A stretch of 14,677 nucleotides of DNA, from assembly GCA_035259145.1 (NCBI GenBank), contig DATFWQ010000043.1, positions 1 to 14,677 of the forward strand. Direction: 5' to 3'. The stretch comes from CF-161 sp035259145. Lineage in GTDB: Bacteria > Chloroflexota > Dormibacteria > Dormibacterales > Dormibacteraceae. The number at the start of each line of letters is the position of its first letter. Position 1 is the stretch's first letter. A model generated the notes under the pieces. The model was not told where the DNA came from. It worked only from the letters and a program-made list of their open reading frames with translations, and did not search any database. Positions 1 through 6,728 of the stretch are shown here, piece by piece. Both the position numbers and the translations under genes were made by a program.

Positions 1-244
1 CCCAGCCAAACCGCTCACGCATAACTTCACCCCATCCGTCGATACGGTCGGGACCACCGAGCAGTATGACCTCCCAAACTCGGCGGGCAGCTTCTTTCTG
101 CTGGTGGAGAGCGTATGGGGTGGGGCCCCTCGTAAACCGCTTCGTCTCAGCCCGTAGCAGACGAAGCGCCCCCTCCAGGCGAGCCTCTAGCCCACCCAGG
201 GCCAGGAAGCCGAGTGCCTCGCGCTCCCTCTCAAACTCAATCAC
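1..244 (-). CDS. hypothetical protein, 3' end beyond window
   Basis: An open frame on the minus strand starts at a GTG (bases 242-244) and runs off the left edge, giving 81 visible residues. The start is supported by a strong purine-rich ribosome binding site (AAAGGGGG) five bases upstream of the GTG; no ATG start is available. The protein begins VIEFERERE and is rich in Glu, Arg and Leu, with 'LEARLEGALRLLRAE' predicted to be helical, then 'HQQKEAARRVWEVILLGGPDRIDGW'-type sequence. No catalytic motif, signal peptide or membrane segment is visible and I do not recognise the family. The composition (amphipathic helices, few low-complexity runs) looks like a real soluble protein. The opposite-strand frame over the same bases is Ser/Arg/Ala-rich and looks like a shadow. 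Confidence 0.6.
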   Translation of the reverse strand, partial: MIEFEREREALGFLALGGLEARLEGALRLLRAETKRFTRGPTPYALHQQKEAARRVWEVILLGGPDRIDGWGEVMRERFGW

Positions 245-699
245 GGCTACCCCCTTTGGGCGGCCGCGAGCCGCGCCACGGTCAGCGTACTCCAAAGCTA
301 GGGTGGTGTGACCTCAACTGTCAGCGTGCCAGCTCGCACTCTGAACCAACGTGGATCCTTTGCCATCAGCCCTCCTGCTCAGCAACCGTGTGAAAAATGC
401 TCCCCGTCGCCCTGCGATCCTGCTGGTCGGGTGGTTGCTGCCGACCGCATCAAGGGTTGGTGAGCGATGCTGACTGGATTGGTTCCTGGGAGCCATCAGG
501 TTGGACATCTCCATGCATGGTGTCTGTTCAAACCGGGGGGTCGGCTGCCGTTCGGCACACCGCTTTGCGCGATTCTCGCTGTACTGAGGCGGCGGGCCGT
601 CCTTCCTCATGGCGGCAGTAACTCGGAGACCATCCAGGCCGCTGATCCGTTATGACGTCGGTCAGCTGATCGGGCTGGATGTTTCGTCCTCACACCGCG
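245..699. other. gene-free stretch
   Basis: I see no convincing gene here. Open frames on both strands (for example minus 314-610 and plus 397-621) are Ser/Arg/Pro/Cys-rich and lack a ribosome binding site or recognisable motif. The stretch must contain the promoter of the minus-strand gene starting at 244. Its right part may be decayed upstream sequence of the sugar isomerase fragment that follows. Confidence 0.5.
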
Positions 700-1150
700 A
701 GTCGATCGGGGGGCTGCTGCATGGGTCGGGCGCCTAGCCCACCAGAGGGGATCTCGACCGAGGACGCACTCGCCAAGGCTGTCCGCATTCTCGAGCAGAT
801 CTCGATCGTTGCCGAGAGGCTCGGCGTCAAGATCGGCCTGGAGGCGCACGATGCATTCTCCGCCGCTTCCACGGTCGCCAGGGTGCTTGCGCTCGTGCCC
901 AGCCCACACCTCGGCATCGTCTGGGACATGCTGCACACCCATCGCATGGGCGAGACGCCCGGGCATGTCTGGGAGGTTATCGGACCTCGGATCTTCAACC
1001 TCCACGTGAGGGACGCCCGTCGAGTGCCGGACGGCGAGGGCTGGCAGCTGGTCCTGCTCGGTGAGGGCGAGGTCCCCGCCCGCGAGGCATCAATGTGCTC
1101 CGGCGCGGCGGGTTACGAGGCTGGCTGGTCGTGGAGTGGCAAAGCGCTGG
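700..1150 (+). pseudogene. sugar phosphate isomerase/epimerase fragment (frameshifted)
   Basis: The translation from about 730 to 1089 matches the C-terminal half of the xylose-isomerase-like TIM-barrel family (sugar phosphate isomerase/epimerase). Visible family motifs are 'GLEAHDAF' with a metal-ligand Glu, 'LGIVWDMLHTHRMGE' with Asp/His ligands, 'FNLHVRDAR' with a ligand His, and 'LLGEGEVP'. The homologous reading then jumps frame between about 1087 and 1092: 'EVPARE' is in one frame, and the expected continuation 'NVLRRGG..GWLVVEW' is found in another frame from 1092 to about 1138. After that the similarity fades. The first half of the barrel, about 130 residues, is missing upstream. An open frame of 194 codons covers the region (679-1263), but its last 60 residues are out of frame and nonsensical. 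I call it a non-functional relic. These enzymes normally act on sugar or inositol derivatives in the cytoplasm. Confidence 0.8.
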
Positions 1151-1633
1151 CACGGCAGCCAAGTTGCTGGGGGCGCTCGCTTCTCTTCGGCCACGAAGGC
1201 GCTGGCTGGTTGAGACTGTCGGCCCGGGCGTCAGCCGCGTTGCGCCAGGCGGCTCCGGTCTGACTGCTTCGTCGTGGGGGGTGCAACTAGACGTCGGTGA
1301 CGCTAGCGGGCGCTCGCTATGCGGCCGGCCAGCATAGCGGTGGGACCCGTTCGGTGGCCTCCGCGCGAAGTTGCCGGTGGACCGTCCACCCCGCCTGCAG
1401 TCGGCGTGCCGTTCGGGCAGGTCGCGCTTCAGCTGGAGGGAGGGCGCCGAACTCCTGCTCATGAACCCGAACGTCAGTACGGGGCTGATGCATGAACTAG
1501 AGCGCGACCTCCTTGGTGTCGATCGGGGTGCGGATACCGCCGATGGAGTGGTTCTTCATTCGGCACCTGGCCAAGGCGTTCGGGCTGCCGCGGCCCGATC
1601 CCCGGCGCGGCCGATAGCCACGATGGAGACCAG
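1151..1633. other. gene-free stretch
   Basis: There is no intact gene here. A frame continuous with the downstream gene is open from 1371, but it lacks a credible start or motif. A short plus-strand reading at 1501-1614 (containing 'IPPMEWFFIRHLAKAFGLP') has protein-like composition between two stops and may be another decayed fragment. I do not recognise it. Confidence 0.45.
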
Positions 1634-1672
1634 TTGCCAAACCTCAGCCCTACTGATAGATTGTCGTATAGT
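1634..1672 (+). promoter_or_regulatory. AT-rich promoter of the FVDDPRG operon
   Basis: An unusually AT-rich patch sits before the gene at 1713. TTGCCA (1634-1639, 5/6 of the -35 consensus) is 17 bases from TAGATT (1657-1662, 4/6 of the -10 consensus). A second possible -10, TATAGT, lies at 1667-1672. The sequence just after it, TAATGATGAC, nearly repeats TAATGATAGC in the promoter of the 4416 gene. The promoter assignment is inference from the sequence. Confidence 0.5.
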
Positions 1673-1712
1673 AATGATGACATATTTCGGAACAACGTGG
1701 GAGGTCAAACAT

Positions 1713-2375
1713 ATGTCCACGGTGATCATCGTCATCGCGGTCCTTGTGGTCCTGGTGCTCATCGCTCTCGGGTTCGCGCTGAGGACCGGGCTGCGGTACA
1801 GGCGGAGCCGCCGGCTCCGCTCCCGGTTCGGCCCGGAGTACGAGCGCGCGGTGGAGGCGACGGGTGACCGCGACCAGGCCGAGCGCAGCCTCGAGCAGCG
1901 TGTGGAACGCCGCCGGGAGCTGCAGATCCGCGAGCTGGGCCCGGATGCCCGCGACCAGTATGCCGGGGAGTGGCGAGCGGTGCAGAGTCGCTTCGTCGAC
2001 GACCCAAGGGGCGCGGTCGACGAGGCTGACGGCCTGGTCTCGCGGGTGATGAGCGACCGGGGATACCCGGAGGGCGACTTTGAGCAGCATGCGGCGGATG
2101 TGTCGGTGGACCACGCCGCCGCGGTACCCGGCTACCGGAGCGCCCACGCCATGCTGCTAGCCGGTGCACGTAGCGAGGTAGCCACCGACGACCTCAGGCA
2201 GGCGATGATGCACTACCGCGAGCTCTTTGCCCAACTGGTCGGCGAGCCACCAGATGCCATCGGGACCGCCGGAGACGCAGGCACAGGCTGGCATTCCCGG
2301 GCTGAGCGCCCGGCCGGCGAGCAGCCCGCCGCCTATGATCCGGCCGGGGCGGGTCGGGAGCGACGAGATAGATGA
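1713..2375 (+). CDS. membrane-anchored FVDDPRG-domain protein
   Basis: A 220-residue protein. The ATG at 1713 follows GGGAGG eight bases upstream, and the protein then begins with one strong membrane helix (about residues 3-23) followed by a basic stop-transfer run (RYRRSRRLRSR), so the rest most likely faces the cytoplasm. Residues 39-80 are charged and helical ('FGPEYERAVE', 'RELQIRELGPDARDQY'). Residues 83-175 are the family core: 'EWRAVQSRFVDDPRGAVDEAD', then 'RGYPEGDFEQ', 'ADVSVDHAAAVPGYR' and 'DDLRQAMMHYRELFAQLVG'. The tail is Gly/Ala/Pro-rich and disordered. From memory, proteins like this are common in Actinomycetota and have no assigned function. The next gene overlaps its stop by four bases (ATGA) and encodes a second copy of the core, so the two are probably co-translated partners. 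Confidence 0.88.
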   Translation: MSTVIIVIAVLVVLVLIALGFALRTGLRYRRSRRLRSRFGPEYERAVEATGDRDQAERSLEQRVERRRELQIRELGPDARDQYAGEWRAVQSRFVDDPRGAVDEADGLVSRVMSDRGYPEGDFEQHAADVSVDHAAAVPGYRSAHAMLLAGARSEVATDDLRQAMMHYRELFAQLVGEPPDAIGTAGDAGTGWHSRAERPAGEQPAAYDPAGAGRERRDR

Positions 2376-2929
2376 GCACGTATCGGCCGCAGGAACCGTA
2401 CGAAGAGCGAGAGCACTCAGAGCCCTTCGTGGACGAGGGGGACCACTCGGCAACTCAAGAGGGAGACCACTCAGAGCATGTCGAGGACGAGAAGGACGCC
2501 GCGCCAGATCGAGAGGCAGAGCAGCCTGGCGCCACCGCAACCCCTTTGCCAGTGAGCGAGGGCGCGGGGCAGGTGTCGACGGCGAGCGAGCAACTGACGG
2601 TGCTGGAGGACCGGGATGCGGGGGCGGTCCCCACCCCGGCAGCGAGTCCGCGCTCGGCACACGGTGACTTCCAGATCTTTGGTCCCGGCGAGCTGGAGGG
2701 CTACCGGTCGCGCTGGGAGTCCATCCAGTTCGGCTTCCTGGACGACCCGAAGGGCGCGGCGGAGCAGGCCGACACCGTCGTCCGCGAACTGCTTGGGCGG
2801 CTCACCGAACGGCACCAGCTGCTCAGCGACGAGCTCAACCGCCAGTCGGACCAGGACGTCGACACGGAGTCCATGCGCCTGGCAGTGCGGAACTATCGCT
2901 CGCTCTTCCAGAGACTGGTAGGGAGCTGA
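2372..2929 (+). CDS. soluble FVDDPRG-like protein with acidic N-terminus
   Basis: A 185-residue protein translationally coupled to the previous gene through an ATGA overlap. Residues 1-100 are acidic, Glu/Asp/Ser/Thr/Pro-rich and surely disordered; they include a loose repeat with His-Ser at residues 15-16, 25-26 and 33-34 (EREHSEP, EGDHSAT, EGDHSEH). Residues 110-184 form a compact helical domain: 'YRSRWESIQFGFLDDPKGAAEQAD', 'VVRELLGRL' and 'MRLAVRNYRSLFQRLVG'. This lines up with 'EWRAVQSRFVDDPRGAVDEAD' and 'LRQAMMHYRELFAQLVG' of its neighbour, so the two are paralogues over this core. It has no membrane segment or signal peptide. Function is unknown; an interaction with the membrane-anchored partner through the shared fold is an inference. 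A hairpin 40 bases after the stop probably ends the operon. Confidence 0.87.
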   Translation: MSTYRPQEPYEEREHSEPFVDEGDHSATQEGDHSEHVEDEKDAAPDREAEQPGATATPLPVSEGAGQVSTASEQLTVLEDRDAGAVPTPAASPRSAHGDFQIFGPGELEGYRSRWESIQFGFLDDPKGAAEQADTVVRELLGRLTERHQLLSDELNRQSDQDVDTESMRLAVRNYRSLFQRLVGS

Positions 2930-2968
2930 GCGGCCGCGCAAGCGACCCCAGGGCGAGCCAATCAGTCG

Positions 2969-2986
2969 CCGGCGGTACCCCGCCGG
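2969..2986 (+). terminator. hairpin after the FVDDPRG operon
   Basis: A perfect 7-bp stem (CCGGCGG / CCGCCGG) with a TACC loop lies 40 bases after the stop at 2929. It has no T-run, which is common in GC-rich bacteria, so it is a probable but unproven terminator. Confidence 0.45.
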
Positions 2987-2989
2987 GAC

Positions 2990-3525
2990 GGATAGACACG
3001 GGTCCACGATCGCTGCGGCTCGCCGCTGTGTGTACGGCGCGTGCAGGTGAAGCACCCATCCCCCGCGACCTTCGGGGACTCAGCCGTCCAGTGAGCATCA
3101 ACGGCAACACATTCGCACGTCATCGTGCTCGGCATTGAGGGCGTGAGTCCTGATCCCGACCAGGATCAGCTCAGCGCCGCGGTGCTGGAGGTGCTGAGGC
3201 AGGTCTAAGTGCACGACGGTGAGGGCCTTGCCGCGAGGGGGGGTTGCCGAGTGAGCGATGACATCAAGTGGGTTCGGGTACATGGAACCACGTGCGCGTT
3301 ACTTCTATTGGGTCATCTCAAGCTGACGCCACCCCCGCAGCCATGCTCGGTGGAGGTGCGAGGAACACGTTCCCTCGCACTCCCCGAGCGGCGGATAGAC
3401 GCGACCAGGTCGTTGTCGCGCCGTGCCAGCTCGCCGGAAATCGCGCGGCGGCCGCCAGAGGATCCGCTGGAACGGTCGGTCGAGCTCGGCCCCTGGGCTG
3501 TCGGCGCTGCTGAGCCTTGGCCTAG
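2990..3525. other. gene-free stretch
   Basis: No gene can be supported here. A plus-strand reading at about 3121-3208 ends '...DQLSAAVLEVLRQV' and a stop, and looks protein-like. The minus strand of the same bases also reads plausibly ('HLDLPQHLQHRGAELILVGI'). Neither has a start, a ribosome binding site or a motif I recognise, so this may be a decayed gene end of uncertain strand. Confidence 0.4.
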
Positions 3526-4140
3526 CTACGGTCGCCGGGTCTGTAATCCTCGCCGCCACCAGCTCAGCTTGTCGGCGGCCGCCATCGTGAGCTCGTTGCT
3601 TTCGTTGAGGCCAGCGGTAAAGCGCCGCATTCTCCCGCGAGCGTCGTGACCCGTGACTCGAATGGTGAGGGTGGACTGACGTGCCAGCATGAATCGATGG
3701 GGAACGTTGGGGACGGTGTGGAGGACCTGGAAGAAAGGTAGCTTCTCACGCTGCGCCAGGACGTCTACGAAGACCGTCGGCTCACGCGGCCCAGCCGGAA
3801 CATCGATTGAAAGTCGCGCTGGTGTACCTGGTCCTGGGTTGTCGTCCTTGAAGTGGAGTGTCACCGGCTGAATTGGGAACGGGACCGGTTCGGCCTTCCA
3901 GAGCTGCACCCGTACGTCCGAGACGGGTACTCGGGAGCGGTTCAGGACACCTACGCGGTACCACCGGCCACGAACCAGCCTACCCGTAGCGCCGTCCATG
4001 ATCGGGTAGGTGTGGAGGTAGGGCGGCAGATCACCTCCGAAGACCAGGTCCAACCGGGGCCGCGTGAAGCGACGCGTAACGCGGTCAACGATCCCGAGGA
4101 GGAACAGAGCGATGGTCCTGGGGATCGTTTCCTCGTGCAT
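3526..4140 (-). CDS. hypothetical beta-rich protein
   Basis: A 204-residue minus-strand protein beginning MHEETIPRTIALFLLG. Residues 8-16 are hydrophobic but too short for a clear membrane helix. Residues 28-175 alternate hydrophobic and polar residues as in a beta-sandwich: 'GRWYRVGVLNRSRVPVSDVRVQLW', 'VTLHFKDDNPGPG', 'ARLSIDVPAG', 'TVFVDVLAQ' and 'STLTIRVTGHDA'. This pattern is typical of Ig-like or transport-accessory beta domains, but I cannot name a family. No catalytic motif is visible. There is no good ribosome binding site before the ATG; instead a promoter-like pair ends about six bases from it, suggesting a leaderless message. The overlapping frames on the plus strand are low-complexity shadows. 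It is isolated, with no co-directional neighbour, and its role is unknown. Confidence 0.8.
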   Translation of the reverse strand: MHEETIPRTIALFLLGIVDRVTRRFTRPRLDLVFGGDLPPYLHTYPIMDGATGRLVRGRWYRVGVLNRSRVPVSDVRVQLWKAEPVPFPIQPVTLHFKDDNPGPGTPARLSIDVPAGPREPTVFVDVLAQREKLPFFQVLHTVPNVPHRFMLARQSTLTIRVTGHDARGRMRRFTAGLNESNELTMAAADKLSWWRRGLQTRRP

Positions 4141-4146
4141 CGCCGA

Positions 4147-4177
4147 ACCCTAGCCCGATCGGGACCCGCGTTGTCAA
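4147..4177 (-). promoter_or_regulatory. possible promoter giving a leaderless transcript
   Basis: On the minus strand TTGACA (4172-4177, perfect -35) is followed after 19 bases by TAGGGT (4147-4152, 4/6 of the -10 consensus), six bases before the ATG at 4140. Transcription would then begin at or next to the start codon. The spacing is slightly long, so this is tentative. Confidence 0.35.
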
Positions 4178-4342
4178 GCACGTCGCAGACAAGGCGGAGA
4201 CGCGCCTGCTGAGCGTCTCAAGGTATAGCTGCGCCCGAGAAGTTGCTCATCTTCCCCACTGTTTGGGGGTCGGGCATTGCCGAGCCCTGGCCCTTCCCGC
4301 GTCCTCTGCTGGTGTCACCGCCGGAGGCGGATGGCTACCTAC

Positions 4343-4370
4343 TTGCAGTCTCTACTCGTGTATGTATAAT
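4343..4370 (+). promoter_or_regulatory. promoter of the GlsB/YeaQ-like gene
   Basis: A perfect TATAAT (4365-4370) lies in an AT-rich island 46 bases before the gene. A weak -35 (TTGCAG, 4343-4348) is 16 bases upstream. The downstream TAATGATAGC resembles the sequence at the 1713 operon promoter. Confidence 0.6.
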
Positions 4371-4415
4371 GATAGCAATCCTATCAGATCACATGGGAGT
4401 GAGTGAGCGAGAACC

Positions 4416-4769
4416 ATGAGCATCACATTGCCAGGTATCAACATCCCGAGCCGTACGATCGACTTCGGGGGCCTGGCCACCAACGAGTTCTTGATCCTCC
4501 TGGTGGTGGGGCTGATTGCGGGCGTGCTGGCCAGCCGGGTCGTAGGCGTGGGCGGCGGCCTTTTTCTGGACATGGTCGTGGGCGTCATCGGTGCCTTCTT
4601 GGGCCACTGGCTCTTCGGCGTGTTCAACATCAACCTCGGCCCCGGCGTCATCCCCCTCATCATCGTGGCCTTCGTGGGGGCCGCTCTCCTGCTACTCATC
4701 GTGCGTGGGCTGAGCGGGGGCTCCTACTTTGGCCGGTGGGGACGCTTTTATCGTCGCCGACGGATCTGA
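4416..4769 (+). CDS. GlsB/YeaQ/YmgE family stress response membrane protein
   Basis: A 117-residue inner-membrane protein of the small transglycosylase-associated family (GlsB/YeaQ/YmgE), which is induced by envelope, acid or osmotic stress in several bacteria; its biochemical activity is not established. Three membrane segments are visible at about residues 24-43, 50-70 and 78-98, with the family's glycine pattern in 'GLIAGVLASRVVGVGGGLFLDMVVGVIGAFLGHWLFG' (residues 32-68). A typical member has 80-90 residues; this one has about 23 extra polar residues at the N-terminus (SITLPGINIPSRTIDFGG) and a basic tail (RWGRFYRRRRI). The ATG at 4416 follows a purine-rich stretch (GGGAGTGAGTGAGCGAG). It appears monocistronic, with its own promoter and a hairpin directly after the stop. 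Confidence 0.92.
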   Translation: MSITLPGINIPSRTIDFGGLATNEFLILLVVGLIAGVLASRVVGVGGGLFLDMVVGVIGAFLGHWLFGVFNINLGPGVIPLIIVAFVGAALLLLIVRGLSGGSYFGRWGRFYRRRRI

Positions 4770-4774
4770 CCCTT

Positions 4775-4792
4775 GGGGAGGCGGCCCTCCCC
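4775..4792 (+). terminator. hairpin terminator after the GlsB/YeaQ-like gene
   Basis: A perfect 7-bp stem (GGGGAGG / CCTCCCC) with a CGGC tetraloop starts five bases after the stop codon and is followed by AT-rich CATTAATAA. This is the best terminator-like hairpin in the window. Confidence 0.65.
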
Positions 4793-4921
4793 CATTAATA
4801 ACGCGCCAAGGCCCGGCACCACGCCGCAGTCAGCTCCTCATTGAGGTCGGCAGCCGGCGCGTGCACCTCGCCGGCTGCACATACAACCCAGGCACACAGT
4901 GGGTGGTCCAGCAGGCATGAA

Positions 4922-5344
4922 AACCTCGCCTGGAAGCACCAGGATGGTGCTTTGAAGGCCTGTTTCACTGCTCTGTGACGGAGACACGAAGTTGCCTTGG
5001 ACGAGGTCTTCGAGAGTGACGGTGTGGAGGTCATCCCGTTACTATTCCAAGAGCGTCGGGCGGACGCCTTCGCGGAGAGCGCTGGGTGGGCTCGGCCAGG
5101 CGGGAGCTACCTGACCGAGTGCTGATCTTCGGTCGCGGACACCTGGAGTCGGTGATGACCGAGTCCATCGACCACCACAACCACGCCCGGCCGCATCAGG
5201 GGATCGAGCAGCGCCGACCCTCTGAGCCAGCCGAACTGGTCTGACTGCCGACCGGGTCGGTCGAGCGCCTCGATCGCCTCGGCGCGGTCCTCGACGAGCA
5301 CAGCCCCGGCCTGAAGAGGTGACGGCGAGGGGGTTAACCACACA
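4922..5344 (+). mobile_element. decayed transposase (integrase-core, IS3/IS481-like), copy A
   Basis: Several frames together read as the C-terminal half of a DDE integrase-core transposase: 'DEVFESDGVEVI' (near 5010-5037), 'RADAFAE' (about 5057-5079) ending in the probable catalytic Glu, then after a frame change 'RWVGSARREL..RVLIFGRGHLESVM..SIDHHNHARPHQGI' and 'RRPSEPAELV' to a stop near 5243. An inserted two bases right after the Glu codon and other frameshifts upstream show that it is dead. The downstream part, read in another frame, gives '..SVERLDRLGAVLDEHSPA'. The first 16 bases (4922-4937) and last 15 bases (5330-5344, GGGGTTAACCACACA) are identical to the ends of copy B at 13216-13497, so these are two relics of the same element family. 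The true ends of the original element are not known. Confidence 0.8.
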
Positions 5345-5401
5345 CCGAGAGCACTCCTGCGGCGATGTTCCAGATGGCTGGTGATGCGCGGCGAAGCTCG
5401 A

Positions 5402-5521
5402 CTAGAGTCGCTCGGCCAATTTACTTTTTGAATTGCTCAGGAAGAAGATTCCAACGCCCGAGCAAAGTACCAGCAGTCCAATGCTGGCAATCAAGGCTGC
5501 GATTCCGAAGAGAATAGACAT
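5402..5521 (-). CDS. 39-residue single-pass membrane protein
   Basis: A small minus-strand gene with an excellent ribosome binding site: GGAGG lies eight bases before the ATG at 5521. The product begins MSILFGIAALIASIGLLVLCSG, a membrane helix spanning residues 3-30, and ends with a short polar basic tail (SNSKSKLAERL). There is no cleavage site or lipobox, so it is probably an inserted small membrane protein. The codons upstream of this ATG are open to 5791 but have shadow-like composition, so the short form is the likely product. I know no named family. Small one-pass proteins like this often modulate a membrane complex or respond to stress, but nothing here proves it. It has no co-directional neighbour close by. 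Confidence 0.72.
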   Translation of the reverse strand: MSILFGIAALIASIGLLVLCSGVGIFFLSNSKSKLAERL

Positions 5522-5900
5522 GGTGTGTTTCCTCCAGTGAACCTCGGTTTGCGCCATCTCCCCGAACTGTTGTGTGGTTCCAGAATCAGTGAGGGGCTGG
5601 GTGTCGGTTGGGCACTCGAACGGCACACGCCCGCGGAATCCGCGGGGACCCATTCCTTGTAGCTCCACCAAACGTGGCTGCGGGGTGCACGGTTTTCCAG
5701 GCGCGAGGAGCCGCTGGTCGCGGCCTGCGCAGTCCTGGGACTGTACGCATTTGGAGACCTTGCTGCCGAGCTCGACCTCTCGCTCGGCCACTGCTCAAGT
5801 CGCCGTTGCCTTCGATCCACTCCACCTGTCAGAAAGAACTCCGCGGTGCAGCCAAGTACTCGATGTCACCGGCAATATGAAATTCCCGAGATAGTGCCGA
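5522..5900. other. gene-free stretch
   Basis: I see no gene here. Every frame on both strands is Ser/Arg/Pro-rich with no ribosome binding site. The left end must hold the promoter of the small membrane gene at 5521. The right end may contain the unrecognisable remains of the start of the HxlR-type gene. Confidence 0.45.
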
Positions 5901-5930
5901 TCTCAAAACTCCCCTTACTGAGCAGCCTGA

Positions 5931-6593
5931 GGAGCTCGTGCTCCTCCGCTCACAACCAGACGCGAGCTCAAGTCGGAACACCATCACCTCAGCGAGATCC
6001 TCAAGGGTCTGCACCGCATATCGCCGAGCGTACTCGGCCAGAGATTGAGAAGCCTGGAGAGGGTCGGCGTCATCGAAACGCGGCCCAACCCAACCGGGCG
6101 CGGCTCGACGTACCACCTGACGGAGGCGAGGAACCAGCTGGCGGAGCTCGTCATTAGCCTCGGTATATGGGGACAGCAGTGGGTGGAGGTTCGACCCGAG
6201 CACTGTGATCCCGACGCCCTGATGTGGCAGTTCTTCAAGCATCTCGAGCCGGACCGGTTGCCAGCGAAGCGAAGGGTCGTGCGCTTCGAGTTTTTAGGTG
6301 TGCGGAAACGGTACTGGTTGGTTCTGCAGCGTGACGATCCTGATCTGTGCTTTTCGGATCCGGGCTATGGCGACGACTTGGTCGTCCGGGCCAGCGTGGA
6401 GGCGATGGTCAGGGTCTACCTGGGTCAGCTTTCCGTCGCAGACGCGGTCCGGTGCGGGCAAGTGCAGACCGAGGGCTCACGCGAGCTCGCCAGCAGCATC
6501 GGAGACTGGCTTCGCTGCAGTGGGTTCGCCTACTACGCGCAGCCGGTGCGCTTCGATGGGTTCAGCAGGTCGTTCGTCAAAGCGACCCGCTAG
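5931..6593 (+). pseudogene. HxlR-type regulator with SCP2-like C-terminal domain, N-terminus lost
   Basis: The open frame after the stop at 5928-5930 reads as an HxlR-family winged-helix regulator joined to an SCP2 (sterol carrier)-like domain. The DNA-binding part is visible from about 5964: 'ELKSEHHHLSEILKGLHRISPSVLGQRLRSLERVGVIETR', wing 'GSTYHLTEA'. The tail has 'RFEFLGVRKRYWLVLQRDDPDLCF..PGYGDDLVVRASVEAMVRVYLGQLSVADAV', the usual ligand-binding-like domain of this fusion. The expected first 30-40 residues (typically 'YCPVA..LDLIGGRWTLLILRELL') are absent, an in-frame stop precedes the match, and the first possible start is a TTG at 6045, inside the recognition region. A product from 6045 (182 aa) would lack most of the DNA-binding domain. 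I therefore call it a truncated pseudogene, although the long intact tail suggests recent damage. Confidence 0.75.
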
Positions 6594-6728
6594 GCCGCCA
6601 TCCTGGCGGGCCGCGTCCAGCAGGTGCCTTCAGTCGCCACCATCTGGCGGGTTCTCAAACGGCACGGGCACATCACCCTCCAGGCACAAACGGCCGCGCT
6701 GCTCTGTCATCGGTCGCGCTGGAAGCAA
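6594..6728 (+). mobile_element. IS481-like transposase scrap
   Basis: Directly after the TAG stop of the HxlR relic and in the same frame, 45 codons read 'AAILAGRVQQVPSVATIWRVLKRHGHITLQ..', ending with 'RSRWK' and a stop. 'PSVxTIWRVLxRxGxxTxQ' is the typical helix-turn-helix region that precedes the catalytic core in IS481-type transposases. Neither the upstream region nor the catalytic core is present, so only a fragment survives. It is not the same segment as copies A and B, which carry the C-terminal half. Confidence 0.6.

Noticed and set aside
1371..1712. N-terminal extension of the FVDDPRG membrane protein to 334 residues
   Set aside because: The upstream codons have no start signal or motif and would place the membrane anchor in mid-protein; the ATG at 1713 has a strong ribosome binding site and the promoter lies inside the extension.
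3209..3649. 146-codon plus-strand open frame
   Set aside because: Low-complexity Arg/Ser/Pro composition, no family motif, and it overlaps the end of the credible minus-strand gene.
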